A stretch of DNA of 64,000 bases from an uncultured Lachnospiraceae bacterium (GCA_900549995.1 URQQ01000011.1:1-64000); one strand, 5' to 3'; positions 17,601 to 25,561 are shown, counted from the first letter of the stretch. Notes: a model not told the origin generated them from the letters alone. Translations and numbers: made by a program.

Positions 17601-19739
17601 ATGAACCGTAATCGGAATTTTAAAAAACTGACAGCAGTAACAATGGCGGCGGCAGTCGCGGTGATGCCTGCAGCGTACCATATACAAAGCCCCAGTATCC
17701 CGGCCGTTGTGGTGGCTGCGGATAAAAAGACAGATACAAAACAGGAGAAGAACGAAGTAAAGGCAATTGCCGAAAATGCTGTTACGAAGAAGACAAACGG
17801 CACAGACGGATCGCTGTTCAAAGAAGAGACGGTATATGTGACAGCCAATCCGGATGGGACTCCGAAAAAAACAATTGTCAGTGACTGGCTGAAAAACGCC
17901 GGCACTGTCACAGAAGTGACGGATGTATCAAGCTTAAGTGATATTGAGAATGTGAAGGGGGATGAGACATTTACCCCGGGCGACAATCAGAAACTTACGT
18001 GGAAGACGGAAGGCGCAGATATTTATTATAAAGGAACGACGGATCAGCCGGCGCCGGTTGGGGTGAACATCACATATAAATTAGACGGCAAAGAGATTTC
18101 TCCGAAGAACCTGAAAGGGAAGAGCGGAAAGTTTGAAATGTGCATCCGGTATTTAAACAGCGAGAAGCAGACGGTCGATCTCAACGGGAAGTCTGCAGAG
18201 ATGTATACACCGTTTACGATGGTGTCTGCGATGATGCTCTCCACAGATCATTTTACAAATGTAAATGTAGACCATGGCAAGGTGATTTCTGATGCTGACA
18301 AGGATATTGTGATTGGGGTCGGATTCCCGGGGCTTAAGGAAAATCTGGATCTTTCAGAGAAGGAGGACCTGGATCTTGACATACCAGACAGTGTGACTGT
18401 GACAGCCGATGTCACGGACTTCGAGATGGGGGCAGTATTTACGGCAGCTGCAGCGGATATTATGGATGAAGCCGGATTGAGTGATGTGCAGGATTTTGGA
18501 GATCTGGAAGATGCCATCACAAAACTTTCGGATGCATCGGAGGAGCTTCTGGATGGAACGAAGACATTATCCGATGGTACAGATACTCTGGCTGGAAAAT
18601 CCATCGAACTGAAGGATGGAATCAATCAGCTGTCAGATGGAATTACAGCCTATACGACAGGTGTTTCGTCGCTCTATGACGGGGCATCCAGGTTAAGAGC
18701 CGGGACGCAGTCACTGCAGGGCGGCGCAGGACAGCTGAAGGAAGGGGCGCAGAACCTGAACGGCGGCCTTGCATCTGCGAAAGGCGGAGCAGATCAGCTT
18801 GTGGCAGGATATGAGGCGGGGGTTGTGGATGGTGCACAGTCTCTTGCGGATGGAACGGCCCAGCTCAATGCGGCTGCGGCGGATATGGCAGGGCGTCTTG
18901 CGCAGGCCGGAGGAATGCTTCCTTCCCAGGAGGAGATGCAGGCTCTTGCCAATCTTGGAAGTACTGTGGGAAGCCAGGCAGGAGCAGGGGCGGCAGAAGG
19001 TGCTGTCGCCGGGGCAGAGCAGGTCATCTATGGTGCGGCTGAACAGTTGGGGCTTACAGATGAACAGGTGGCAGCACTTTGCGGCGCACTGGAAGGACAA
19101 AAAGATGCCATTGCAGATGCCGTAGGCTGCGCTGTCACAGATGCTGTAGATGCGCAGACGGGTGCTGTCGGAGAAAAACTTGGCCAGCTGGGGGAACTGT
19201 CAGAGATTGCAGGGTCTGTTGGGGAACTTCAAAATGTGACGCAACAGCTTTCCGATGGAGCGGCAGAATTAAATGGCGGCATAGGAAGGCTTTACAATGG
19301 AACCAAAGATCTGCAGTCAGGGGTCGGCACGCTCCTTGATGGATCGGTACAGCTGATGGATGGGATCAATGCGGCAGGAGAGGGAATCAATTCTCTGGAA
19401 GCAGGAGCAGAGACACTGGAAACGGGGGCAAAGACGTTGAATGATTCCAGTTCTCAGATCACGGACGGTGCATCCAAACTTCAGGCAGGCGGAGTACAGC
19501 TTACGGATGGCACAGATGAACTGGCAGAAGGAGCAGGTACACTTAAAAGCGGCATGTCTGAATTTAAGACGACAGGGATTGATAAATTGACCGAAGTATT
19601 TGATGGTGATATTCAGGAAATCAAAACGAGGCTGGATAAAATGTCTGAACTTGGAACTTCTTACCAGACGTTCTCGGGAAAAGATGCCAGTATGAATGGA
19701 AGTGCGAAATTTATTATTGAAACAAAAGAAATAAAATAG
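17601..19739 (+). CDS. Secreted XXXLXXG heptad-repeat protein, partner of the MMPL transporter
   Basis: 712 residues with an N-terminal signal sequence (cleavage likely after VVVAA near residue 40), a soluble strand-rich domain, and from about residue 290 many seven-residue repeats of the type L-x-x-G (LSDGTDTLAGKS, LKEGAQNLNGGL, LAEGAGTLKSG). Such repeats form long coiled rods and are known in YhgE/Pip-type and MMPL-linked proteins. A more Ala-rich insert interrupts the repeats near residues 425-545. No C-terminal membrane anchor or sorting signal is visible. Its start abuts the transporter stop and its ribosome site lies within the transporter's end, so expression is coupled. Confidence 0.85.
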   Translation: MNRNRNFKKLTAVTMAAAVAVMPAAYHIQSPSIPAVVVAADKKTDTKQEKNEVKAIAENAVTKKTNGTDGSLFKEETVYVTANPDGTPKKTIVSDWLKNAGTVTEVTDVSSLSDIENVKGDETFTPGDNQKLTWKTEGADIYYKGTTDQPAPVGVNITYKLDGKEISPKNLKGKSGKFEMCIRYLNSEKQTVDLNGKSAEMYTPFTMVSAMMLSTDHFTNVNVDHGKVISDADKDIVIGVGFPGLKENLDLSEKEDLDLDIPDSVTVTADVTDFEMGAVFTAAAADIMDEAGLSDVQDFGDLEDAITKLSDASEELLDGTKTLSDGTDTLAGKSIELKDGINQLSDGITAYTTGVSSLYDGASRLRAGTQSLQGGAGQLKEGAQNLNGGLASAKGGADQLVAGYEAGVVDGAQSLADGTAQLNAAAADMAGRLAQAGGMLPSQEEMQALANLGSTVGSQAGAGAAEGAVAGAEQVIYGAAEQLGLTDEQVAALCGALEGQKDAIADAVGCAVTDAVDAQTGAVGEKLGQLGELSEIAGSVGELQNVTQQLSDGAAELNGGIGRLYNGTKDLQSGVGTLLDGSVQLMDGINAAGEGINSLEAGAETLETGAKTLNDSSSQITDGASKLQAGGVQLTDGTDELAEGAGTLKSGMSEFKTTGIDKLTEVFDGDIQEIKTRLDKMSELGTSYQTFSGKDASMNGSAKFIIETKEIK

Positions 19740-19747
19740 TGTTAACA

Positions 19748-19797
19748 GAGAAAGAGAGATCCGAAAAGGTGTGAGCGCCGCCGGATCTCTCTTTCTC
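19748..19797 (+). terminator. Strong terminator-like hairpin after the heptad-repeat gene
   Basis: GAGAAAGAGAGATCCG pairs perfectly with CGGATCTCTCTTTCTC (16 bases) around an 18-base loop. The T run is interrupted by C. Confidence 0.8.
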
Positions 19798-19941
19798 GTA
19801 CAGCGTCTATGAAATCATGCCAGTGGATCGGGCAGTGATTTAATTTACGCTGTATTGGTTGATGCAGATTTTTAACTATGATATCCTGAGAATAAAAGAC
19901 GAAAACATATCGGTTAAGAAAAGAATGAGGGTTGAGAAACG

Positions 19942-20877
19942 ATGGAATTAAAAGACTTGAGATATTTTGTGGAAATTGCAGAACAGAAGAGTATTCGAAA
20001 GGCGGCAGCCAGCCTGTATGTATCACAGCCAAATCTTACGAGGGCGATGCAGGGGCTGGAAAATGAGATTGGTGTGGAGCTGCTCAAAAGGTCAAATAAG
20101 GGAGTGGAACTGACGGAAATCGGGGAAAGTCTGTATTTTTACGCGAAATCTATACTTCAGCAGGTGGATGTAGTTGGAAAACTTTCGAAACAGATGCAGC
20201 AGACAATACAGAGTAAAGTGGGAGTTGCTGTGGCAGGGGTTATTATGGCAGATGATTTGATGTTTGAATGTTATGAACAGATTTCTGCCAGGCATACGAA
20301 TCTTATGATATACGAGACGACGGTGGAAAAAGTATTAGAACATGTGGAAGAGCTGGAAGCAGATTTCGGGGTAGTGTCCGTGAACAGTGTTCAGTATCCT
20401 GTTTTGAAAAAAATAGCAGAACTGAAAGAGATCGAAGTCCATGAGATCGGGGAAGGACCGCTTTATATTCATGTTGGAAAGGATCATCCGCTGTATGGCA
20501 GAAAAAAAGTGAAGGTCAGTGAACTGCTCGAATTCTCAAATATCCGCCTGCCGGAAGATTATTTTTCAAATCTGAATTATATGTTGAGTATTGATGGCAG
20601 CAACCGTCTGATTGATTTTAAGAAGACTATTATACTGAATAATTATCATGCGATTATCAGTATGGTAAAAAGAACGGATGCATTTATATTTGGAAACATG
20701 TGGCAGGCCAGAGAGCTGGAACATGGGCAGATCTGCAGTATAGAACTGGAAAACTGTGAAATTATCAGGAAGCTTGTCTGGTTGAAACGTAAGAGAGAAA
20801 TTCTCTCAAAAAAAGCGGAAGAATTTTTAAAATTGATGATTACATCTTTCGAAAAAGAGTCTGGAGATAACCTGTAG
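19942..20877 (+). CDS. LysR-family transcriptional regulator
   Basis: 311 residues. The N-terminal winged helix starts MELKDLRYFVEIAEQKSIRKAAASLYVSQPNLTRAMQGLE, a clear LysR DNA-binding domain. It is followed by a linker helix and a periplasmic-binding-type effector domain. The effector is not predictable. LysR genes usually sit divergent from their target, but here the upstream neighbour is convergent with a terminator between. The only adjacent downstream candidate is the surface-protein operon 88 bases away on the same strand. A GAGGGTTGAG site precedes the ATG. Confidence 0.92.
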   Translation: MELKDLRYFVEIAEQKSIRKAAASLYVSQPNLTRAMQGLENEIGVELLKRSNKGVELTEIGESLYFYAKSILQQVDVVGKLSKQMQQTIQSKVGVAVAGVIMADDLMFECYEQISARHTNLMIYETTVEKVLEHVEELEADFGVVSVNSVQYPVLKKIAELKEIEVHEIGEGPLYIHVGKDHPLYGRKKVKVSELLEFSNIRLPEDYFSNLNYMLSIDGSNRLIDFKKTIILNNYHAIISMVKRTDAFIFGNMWQARELEHGQICSIELENCEIIRKLVWLKRKREILSKKAEEFLKLMITSFEKESGDNL

Positions 20878-20904
20878 GTATCGCACAACGATGGGTCAAA
20901 AGTA

Positions 20905-20961
20905 TTAGTCAGATTCCAGGGAATGGCATATAATAAAGACAGAAACGGCAGATCAAATCTG
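20905..20961 (+). promoter_or_regulatory. Probable promoter and small inverted repeat of the surface operon
   Basis: TTAGTC (20905-20910) and TATAAT (20929-20934) are 18 bases apart. A perfect short inverted repeat, CAGATcaaATCTG, follows at 20949-20961, at the predicted start of the transcript and four bases before the first ATG. It could be an operator or an RNA hairpin. Confidence 0.45.
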
Positions 20962-20965
20962 TAAA

Positions 20966-21577
20966 ATGAGTAATAAAAAACTGGTGATTGAGGTAGAGAT
21001 TGTGGAAGAAGATAGGAAAAAAGCAGAGTCAGCAGAGAACCAGGGAGAACAGAAAACAGATCTTGTGGCAAAGGCACTGAGACGTCAAAGGATCATAATC
21101 GGATCACTTGCGACGGTAGTGGCTGTTGGAGCCGTTGGTGTATTTGGATATGTCAATGGATGGTTTGGGAGTCATGAGCCGGATCAAAAAGTATCTGCGG
21201 ACATTGACCCGAATGCAGATGACTGGGATGGTTCCGTACCGGAGGCGCCAAAAGGGAATGCGAAGGCGGAGAATATTAAACTTCCGGGATATCCTAAGAT
21301 CTATCTTCCGGCAGGGCAGACAGATGTAGAAGCAACATTGGGGAATCCGGAAGGGAATCCATGTTTCTTCAAATACAAACTGGTTCTGAAAGATACAGGA
21401 GAAGTTCTGTATGAATCGAAACAGGTACCGCCAGGAGAAGCCATCGCAAAGCTTTCGCTTAACCGGGCACTGGATGCGGGAGAATATCCGGCAGTACTTC
21501 AGATTGAAACTGCGAACATAGCAACACAGGAGGCGATGAACGGAGCAAATATGGAGACAGTTCTGGTAGTGGAGTAG
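20966..21577 (+). CDS. Single-pass membrane protein with extracellular beta domain, surface operon gene 1
   Basis: Family not recognised. 203 residues: a charged cytoplasmic N-terminus (about 1-45), one membrane helix (IIIGSLATVVAVGAVGVFGYV, about 46-67), an acidic linker, then an extracellular domain of about 110 residues. That domain contains LPGYPKIYLPAGQTDVEATLGNP and ends LDAGEYPAVLQIETANI. The ATG at 20966 has no Shine-Dalgarno match. A GTG at 21002, eight bases after GAGG, is an alternative start. Two secreted-protein genes follow in the same direction, 11 and 61 bases apart. A role as membrane anchor for them is inference. Confidence 0.7.
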   Translation: MSNKKLVIEVEIVEEDRKKAESAENQGEQKTDLVAKALRRQRIIIGSLATVVAVGAVGVFGYVNGWFGSHEPDQKVSADIDPNADDWDGSVPEAPKGNAKAENIKLPGYPKIYLPAGQTDVEATLGNPEGNPCFFKYKLVLKDTGEVLYESKQVPPGEAIAKLSLNRALDAGEYPAVLQIETANIATQEAMNGANMETVLVVE

Positions 21578-21588
21578 GAGGAACCGGA

Positions 21589-22878
21589 ATGAGAAATGAT
21601 CGGAGAAAGAAAATCTTTCCGCTGATTCTTTCGGTAGTTCTGGCCGGAACAATGACGCCGGTATATTCAGCTGATGTCCAGACAACTTCGGAAGTAAAGG
21701 AAGAACCGGATTTCAAAGAGAACGTTATCGAAGAAAATGATAACCTTCCATGTGAAAATGAGAATGAAACAGAGTGTATAGAATCAGAAGTATTGGAAGG
21801 GGAGCCAAAAGAAGCGGAAAACCCGGAAGTGCTTCCAGAAGAAAAAACGGAAGTTCCGGAGATACTTCCAGAGGCTGTGGAAGAAGAACAGACTGCAGCA
21901 GAGGATGTTTGGCAGTTCCATCATGACCATAATGAGAAATGTGGTTATGTGGAGGCGCAGGAAGAAGTTCCGTGTGATAGAAACTGTTCAGAAAAGGATG
22001 AAGAAGGAAATATCATTCACCATAAAGACTGTGCATACCGTCCGGCAGTGGAAGAGCATCCATGTAAATATGAGGTGGAAGTTAAGAAGAAGCAGCAGGG
22101 ACTTGAGGCAGATGAAGCGGTCTTAAAAGAACTCGAGGAGGAACTTCAGGCAAAGAAAGAGGAAGAAGTAAAAAAATCCGAAGAAGAACATCAGCAGGAT
22201 GAAACTATCCTGGAAGAACAGCCATCACAGGAATTGACGACAGAACAGCCGTCAGAGAAACCTTTACAGGAAGAAGACAAAAAAGATGTTCCATCAATAG
22301 AAACAGATCATAAAACAAAGATTCCCGTTATTTCCAAAAAGCCGCAGGCCGAAAATAATATAGAAGAAAAGGCCGAAGCTGAAACAGAAAAGACAGACAA
22401 AGAAAGAACGGAGAAAGAAGAAAAGCAAGAGGATGCCACAGATGACATGGAGGGAATACTTCCAGACACTGACCGTGAACAGGAAATGGAGCTGAAGGAA
22501 GAGAAAAACGATGCAAAGTTCTATGTCAGCGTTCCGGCAGCAGTGACATTGACCGGAGATACTGACAGTTTTGATATCGAGACATCCAAAGAAGGAGAAC
22601 TTCCGGATGGCAATGTTTTGATCACAGTGGAAGGAACAGAGTCCGATGATGATGACAGTTTTGCGTTGCATCACGAGAGTGACGCAGGGATCATCTGGCG
22701 GTACAAACTTCAGATTGCTGACCAGCTTGTCGATAAACAGCACAATGAAGTTCTGATACCAGCAGCAGAAGATGTCAAAAAGGCAGTTATCATACCAACC
22801 AATTTTAATGAGAGGCTGCTTTCAGGGTTCTACAGCGGATCAATTACATTCCATGTGGAATATCAGGAAGCAGAGTAA
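21589..22878 (+). CDS. Secreted Glu-rich protein with His/Cys module and C-terminal beta domain, surface operon gene 2
   Basis: 429 residues, four visible zones. A signal peptide (about 1-28) precedes an acidic low-complexity stretch. A His/Cys module follows at residues 108-161 (Cys118, 129, 133, 148, 159; His111, 112, 114, 144, 145, 157; CGY and PC motifs repeated). Next is a long Glu/Lys-rich probable helical stalk (about 165-295), then a beta-rich C-terminal domain that starts KFYVSVPAAVTLTGD and ends FYSGSITFHVEYQ. His-x-His plus CGY modules are recurrent in Firmicutes surface proteins and could bind metal or form disulfides. No LPXTG motif or anchor is visible. AGGAGGAACCGG precedes the ATG. 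Function unknown. Confidence 0.75.
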   Translation: MRNDRRKKIFPLILSVVLAGTMTPVYSADVQTTSEVKEEPDFKENVIEENDNLPCENENETECIESEVLEGEPKEAENPEVLPEEKTEVPEILPEAVEEEQTAAEDVWQFHHDHNEKCGYVEAQEEVPCDRNCSEKDEEGNIIHHKDCAYRPAVEEHPCKYEVEVKKKQQGLEADEAVLKELEEELQAKKEEEVKKSEEEHQQDETILEEQPSQELTTEQPSEKPLQEEDKKDVPSIETDHKTKIPVISKKPQAENNIEEKAEAETEKTDKERTEKEEKQEDATDDMEGILPDTDREQEMELKEEKNDAKFYVSVPAAVTLTGDTDSFDIETSKEGELPDGNVLITVEGTESDDDDSFALHHESDAGIIWRYKLQIADQLVDKQHNEVLIPAAEDVKKAVIIPTNFNERLLSGFYSGSITFHVEYQEAE

Positions 22879-22939
22879 AATTAATAACAGGCGGAGAGAA
22901 GACGCTTGATATAAAAACAAAAAAATGGAGGATAAGAAT

Positions 22940-23434
22940 ATGAAGAAAAGAAATTTAGCAGCAATGGGGTTAGCAGGTGTTATGGCAGTGGGGATGTGTA
23001 TGCCGGTGATGGCAGCAGAGATACATGAAACAGGCGATCAAACAAGTAATGTTAAAATTGAGATGACACAGGCAGCTAAATATGTTGTTGAGATACCTGC
23101 GGATATTAGCGGAACTGTAGGTATAGATGGAACATTGACATTCTCAATCCATGATGCAATTTTAGAGGAAGGTCATAAGATTAATGTAAGTACAGATAGT
23201 GCAACTGTAGCACTGAAGACTAGTGGAAATAAAGAGTATTCTGTTACGTTGAAAGATGGTAATACAAATATAGATCCAACATCAATAATTTCATTATCGG
23301 CTGATGATGCAGCATCAGCGTCTGGTAGTGCTACAAAAAATATCACAGTTAACGGTGATGCAAGCGCTAAATATGCTGGTACGTATAGTGAAACAGTGAC
23401 TTTTACAGTTGCAGATACTACTATAACTCCGTAA
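22940..23434 (+). CDS. Small secreted beta-sandwich-like protein, surface operon gene 3
   Basis: 164 residues with a classic signal peptide (MKKRNLAAMGLAGVMAVGM, cleavage near VMAA). A Thr/Ser/Ala-rich mature domain follows with alternating strands: AAKYVVEIPADI, TLTFSIHDAI, HKINVSTDS, YSVTLKDG, and a last strand GTYSETVTFTVAD. There is no cysteine after the signal peptide. It aligns by eye with the C-terminal domain of the preceding gene. Codon choice is visibly more A/T-rich than in its neighbours, which suggests recent transfer or diversifying exchange. GGAGG before 22940 decides this start. It could be a secreted subunit or pilin-like protein; that is inference. Confidence 0.75.
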   Translation: MKKRNLAAMGLAGVMAVGMCMPVMAAEIHETGDQTSNVKIEMTQAAKYVVEIPADISGTVGIDGTLTFSIHDAILEEGHKINVSTDSATVALKTSGNKEYSVTLKDGNTNIDPTSIISLSADDAASASGSATKNITVNGDASAKYAGTYSETVTFTVADTTITP

Positions 23435-23510
23435 ATTTATTTTATTTTATCTAAACTTATAATGAGCGAATAATTTCCTCTATTTTACAAATACTATTTC
23501 CATAATCTGT

Positions 23511-23536
23511 GTTCCAGCTATAAACAAGGCTGGAAC
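23511..23536 (+). terminator. Hairpin downstream of the surface operon
   Basis: GTTCCAGC and GCTGGAAC form a perfect eight-base stem around ten bases. There is no T run, so it may be an RNA-stabilising stem or a weak terminator. Confidence 0.4.
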
Positions 23537-23586
23537 CATAGAAAAGGAATGCAGTATGAATTACGTAAAATGGAGGAAATTTTTAT

Positions 23587-24135
23587 ATGAAGGCTACAGG
23601 GATTGTAAGAAGGATCGATGATCTGGGACGGGTTGTTATTCCGAAAGAAATCAGAAGAACATTAAGAATCAGAGAAGGAGATCCGCTTGAAATATTTACA
23701 GACCGTGAAGGAGAAATTATTTTAAAAAAATATTCACCGATCGGGGAGCTTGGAACATTTGCGAAACAGTATGCAGAGAGTCTTGCGCAGACAACAGGGT
23801 GTCTTGTATGTGTGACGGATACGGATCAGGTCATCGCGGCGGCGGGAACTGGTAAAAGGGAGTTACAGGAGAAATATATCAGCAAACAGCTTCAGACGGC
23901 AATCGAAGAACGTGAACAGATTCTGGCTATGGCGGGAGATAAGAAATATATCAAAATCACACCGGAGCAGACAGAAGAATACACCGGACAAGTGATCTGT
24001 CCGATTCTTTGTGAAGGTGATGCCATAGGGTCTGTAGTAATGATGGAGAAAAATGACAGAAAGAAGCCGGGAGAGACAGAATTGAAACTTGCAGCATGTG
24101 CGGCCGGATTTCTGGGAAGGCAGATGGAACAATAA
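23587..24135 (+). CDS. spoVT: Stage V sporulation protein T, AbrB-family regulator
   Basis: Forespore regulator of late sigma-G genes. The 182 residues start with the AbrB/SpoVT swapped-hairpin DNA-binding domain (MKATGIVRRIDDLGRVVIPKE, through LRIREGDPLEIF) and continue with a GAF-like C-terminal domain (about 60-180). GGAGG lies 11 bases before the ATG. In Bacillus it sits next to mfd. Here the pth-mfd-prsA genes end 11 kb upstream, with accessory genes between. Confidence 0.95.
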   Translation: MKATGIVRRIDDLGRVVIPKEIRRTLRIREGDPLEIFTDREGEIILKKYSPIGELGTFAKQYAESLAQTTGCLVCVTDTDQVIAAAGTGKRELQEKYISKQLQTAIEEREQILAMAGDKKYIKITPEQTEEYTGQVICPILCEGDAIGSVVMMEKNDRKKPGETELKLAACAAGFLGRQMEQ

Positions 24136-24203
24136 TGAATAAAATCTTCTCATCAGACATACTTTTAAACAGAGGAAGGTAATTGTCTGATGAGGAGGAT
24201 AAG

Positions 24204-24578
24204 ATGGAGAAAAAGACAGGAAAAGAATCAAAAGTAATCTGGATGCTGAAGGCACTGCTGGCATCCTACATTGTGACAGGGCTTTTGCTGCTTTTAATGG
24301 CACTGCTTCTATATAAGATGGATTTGAATGAGCAGATGGTCACCGTCGGGATTATTGTGACCTATATTGTGTCCACATTTGTAGGAGGACTGATTCTTGG
24401 TAAGCTTACCAGGGTGAAGAAGTTTATGTGGGGACTGGCTCTTGGCGTTACATACTTTGCACTGTTGCTGCTGATTTCCCTTGGAGTGTACAGGACACTT
24501 GGTTCCGGGGCTGTGAATGTGGCGACAACACTTTTAATGTGCGCAGGCGGAGGGATGATTGGAGGAATGGTTTCTTAA
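24204..24578 (+). CDS. TIGR04086-type four-helix membrane protein
   Basis: 124 residues with four hydrophobic helices, beginning after a short basic N-terminus (MEKKTGKESKVIWMLKALLASYIVTG). The ending MCAGGGMIGGMV is typical of a small family of uncharacterised Clostridia membrane proteins, TIGR04086. The ATG at 24204 is preferred over an in-frame TTG 21 bases earlier because GAGGAGGATAAG lies between. It follows spoVT by 68 bases. Function unknown. Confidence 0.75.
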   Translation: MEKKTGKESKVIWMLKALLASYIVTGLLLLLMALLLYKMDLNEQMVTVGIIVTYIVSTFVGGLILGKLTRVKKFMWGLALGVTYFALLLLISLGVYRTLGSGAVNVATTLLMCAGGGMIGGMVS

Positions 24579-24672
24579 GATTTTTAAGATCAGAGAATTC
24601 TATTGCCGAAAATTTCTGTCTATGATAAAATAAAACAACTATAAGTATAGTCTGCGTGTGTGAGTAGGAGTG

Positions 24673-24852
24673 ATGGTTCTGGCATTAAAGGTGGCAAATG
24701 TGAACGCTATAGATAAAAGCAGAACGGAGAGTATTTTCGGAAGTTTAGACAGAGGTATTGATGACATGGAGAATGGACGGGAATTACCATTAGAGGATGC
24801 GTTTCTAAAGATCGAAGAATTAAGAAATGCAAGGAGAGTGTCAAGAGTATAA
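24673..24852 (+). CDS. Small protein, possible orphan antitoxin
   Basis: 59 residues; not firmly recognised. The C-terminal half, DDMENGRELPLEDAFLKIEELRNARR, resembles the tail of RelB/Phd-type antitoxins (Gly-Arg-x-Leu-Pro then a charged helix). The N-terminal half lacks a clear ribbon-helix-helix. AGGAG lies only two bases before the ATG, so the start is weak. No intact toxin gene follows: the next 300 bases have stops in all frames. It may be an orphan antitoxin or a remnant. Confidence 0.4.
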   Translation: MVLALKVANVNAIDKSRTESIFGSLDRGIDDMENGRELPLEDAFLKIEELRNARRVSRV

Positions 24853-25101
24853 GGATATTACGACAAGAATGTGATTGGAAAAATCTTCTTAGTCAGAGAG
24901 AAACATATACGTATTTAGACTAGAAGTTTATGAAGATAATTTCGTAGAATATGGGCAGTTGTAAGCAGAGGAGTGGTGTGCATGCAGCTGTCTGTTTTTT
25001 ATTGAGGTGAGGAGTGAAGTTGGAGTGTATAATTGAGATTTTAAATTTACATACCACACATTCTGAAAGAGAAAAATCCTGGGAAATCCTGCCGCTTTAA
25101 G
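24853..25101 (+). other. A/T-rich gap with no intact gene
   Basis: No reading frame, repeat or RNA was recognised here. Short in-frame fragments after the preceding stop encode up to about 20 residues before the next stop and match nothing I can name. The Rrf2 promoter begins at 25102. Confidence 0.5.
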
Positions 25102-25147
25102 TTGACATAAAGACTCTACTTTGTTATAATAATAACAAATAAAGTAG
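25102..25147 (+). promoter_or_regulatory. Consensus promoter with palindromic operator of the Rrf2 regulator
   Basis: TTGACA (25102-25107), a 17-base spacer and TATAAT (25125-25130) form a perfect sigma-A promoter. An interrupted palindrome with arms CTACTTT (25116-25122) and AAAGTAG (25141-25147), and inner GTTAT/ATAAC, spans the -10 and the start site. It is well placed for autorepression by the Rrf2 protein encoded immediately downstream. Confidence 0.75.
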
Positions 25148-25155
25148 GTGAGAAA

Positions 25156-25554
25156 ATGCTGTTTACAAAGGAAAGTGACTATGCGATCCGTGTCGTCCGT
25201 GCACTGAAAAAGGGAGAGAAACTAAATATCAGGCAGGTGTGTGCGAAAGAGGAGATTCCGGAAGCATTTGCATATAAAATTATGCAGAAACTGAACCGGG
25301 CAGGCATTGTATCGATTGTCCGCGGGGCGGGCGGAGGTTATCTGCTGAAGCGTCCGGTACAGGAGCTTACATTATATGATGTAGTGACCGCGATCGAGCC
25401 GGATTTTGCAGTGATGGAATGTATCCACCATTTTTGCAGCCATAATTCAGAAGAAAACAGATGCAAGGTTCATCATGAATTGTTGCAGATACAGAAATGT
25501 GTGGAGGCAATGCTGAAAGAAAAGACACTTTACAATATTTTGGAAGAAGAGTGA
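25156..25554 (+). CDS. Rrf2-family transcriptional regulator
   Basis: 132 residues. Winged helix-turn-helix at the N-terminus (FTKESDYAIRVVRAL..NIRQVCAKEEIPEAFAYKIMQKL) with the Rrf2 wing GAGGGYLLKRP. The C-terminal part has three cysteines (CIHHFCSHN..NRC) that could bind an Fe-S cluster, as in IscR/NsrR relatives, though the spacing differs from CymR or IscR. It is followed by its own terminator and then the CODH-like operon, which it may control in response to redox state or Fe-S status. That link is inferred from position. Confidence 0.88.
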   Translation: MLFTKESDYAIRVVRALKKGEKLNIRQVCAKEEIPEAFAYKIMQKLNRAGIVSIVRGAGGGYLLKRPVQELTLYDVVTAIEPDFAVMECIHHFCSHNSEENRCKVHHELLQIQKCVEAMLKEKTLYNILEEE

Positions 25555-25561
25555 AAATAAG

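Noticed and set aside
18643..19339. Overlapping reading frames in both directions within the heptad-repeat gene
   Set aside because: They are by-products of the repetitive G+C-richer sequence and have no initiation signals.
24853..25101. A RelE/ParE-type toxin remnant after the antitoxin-like gene
   Set aside because: Short fragments in two frames were read through by eye, but none shows a toxin motif and stops interrupt every frame.
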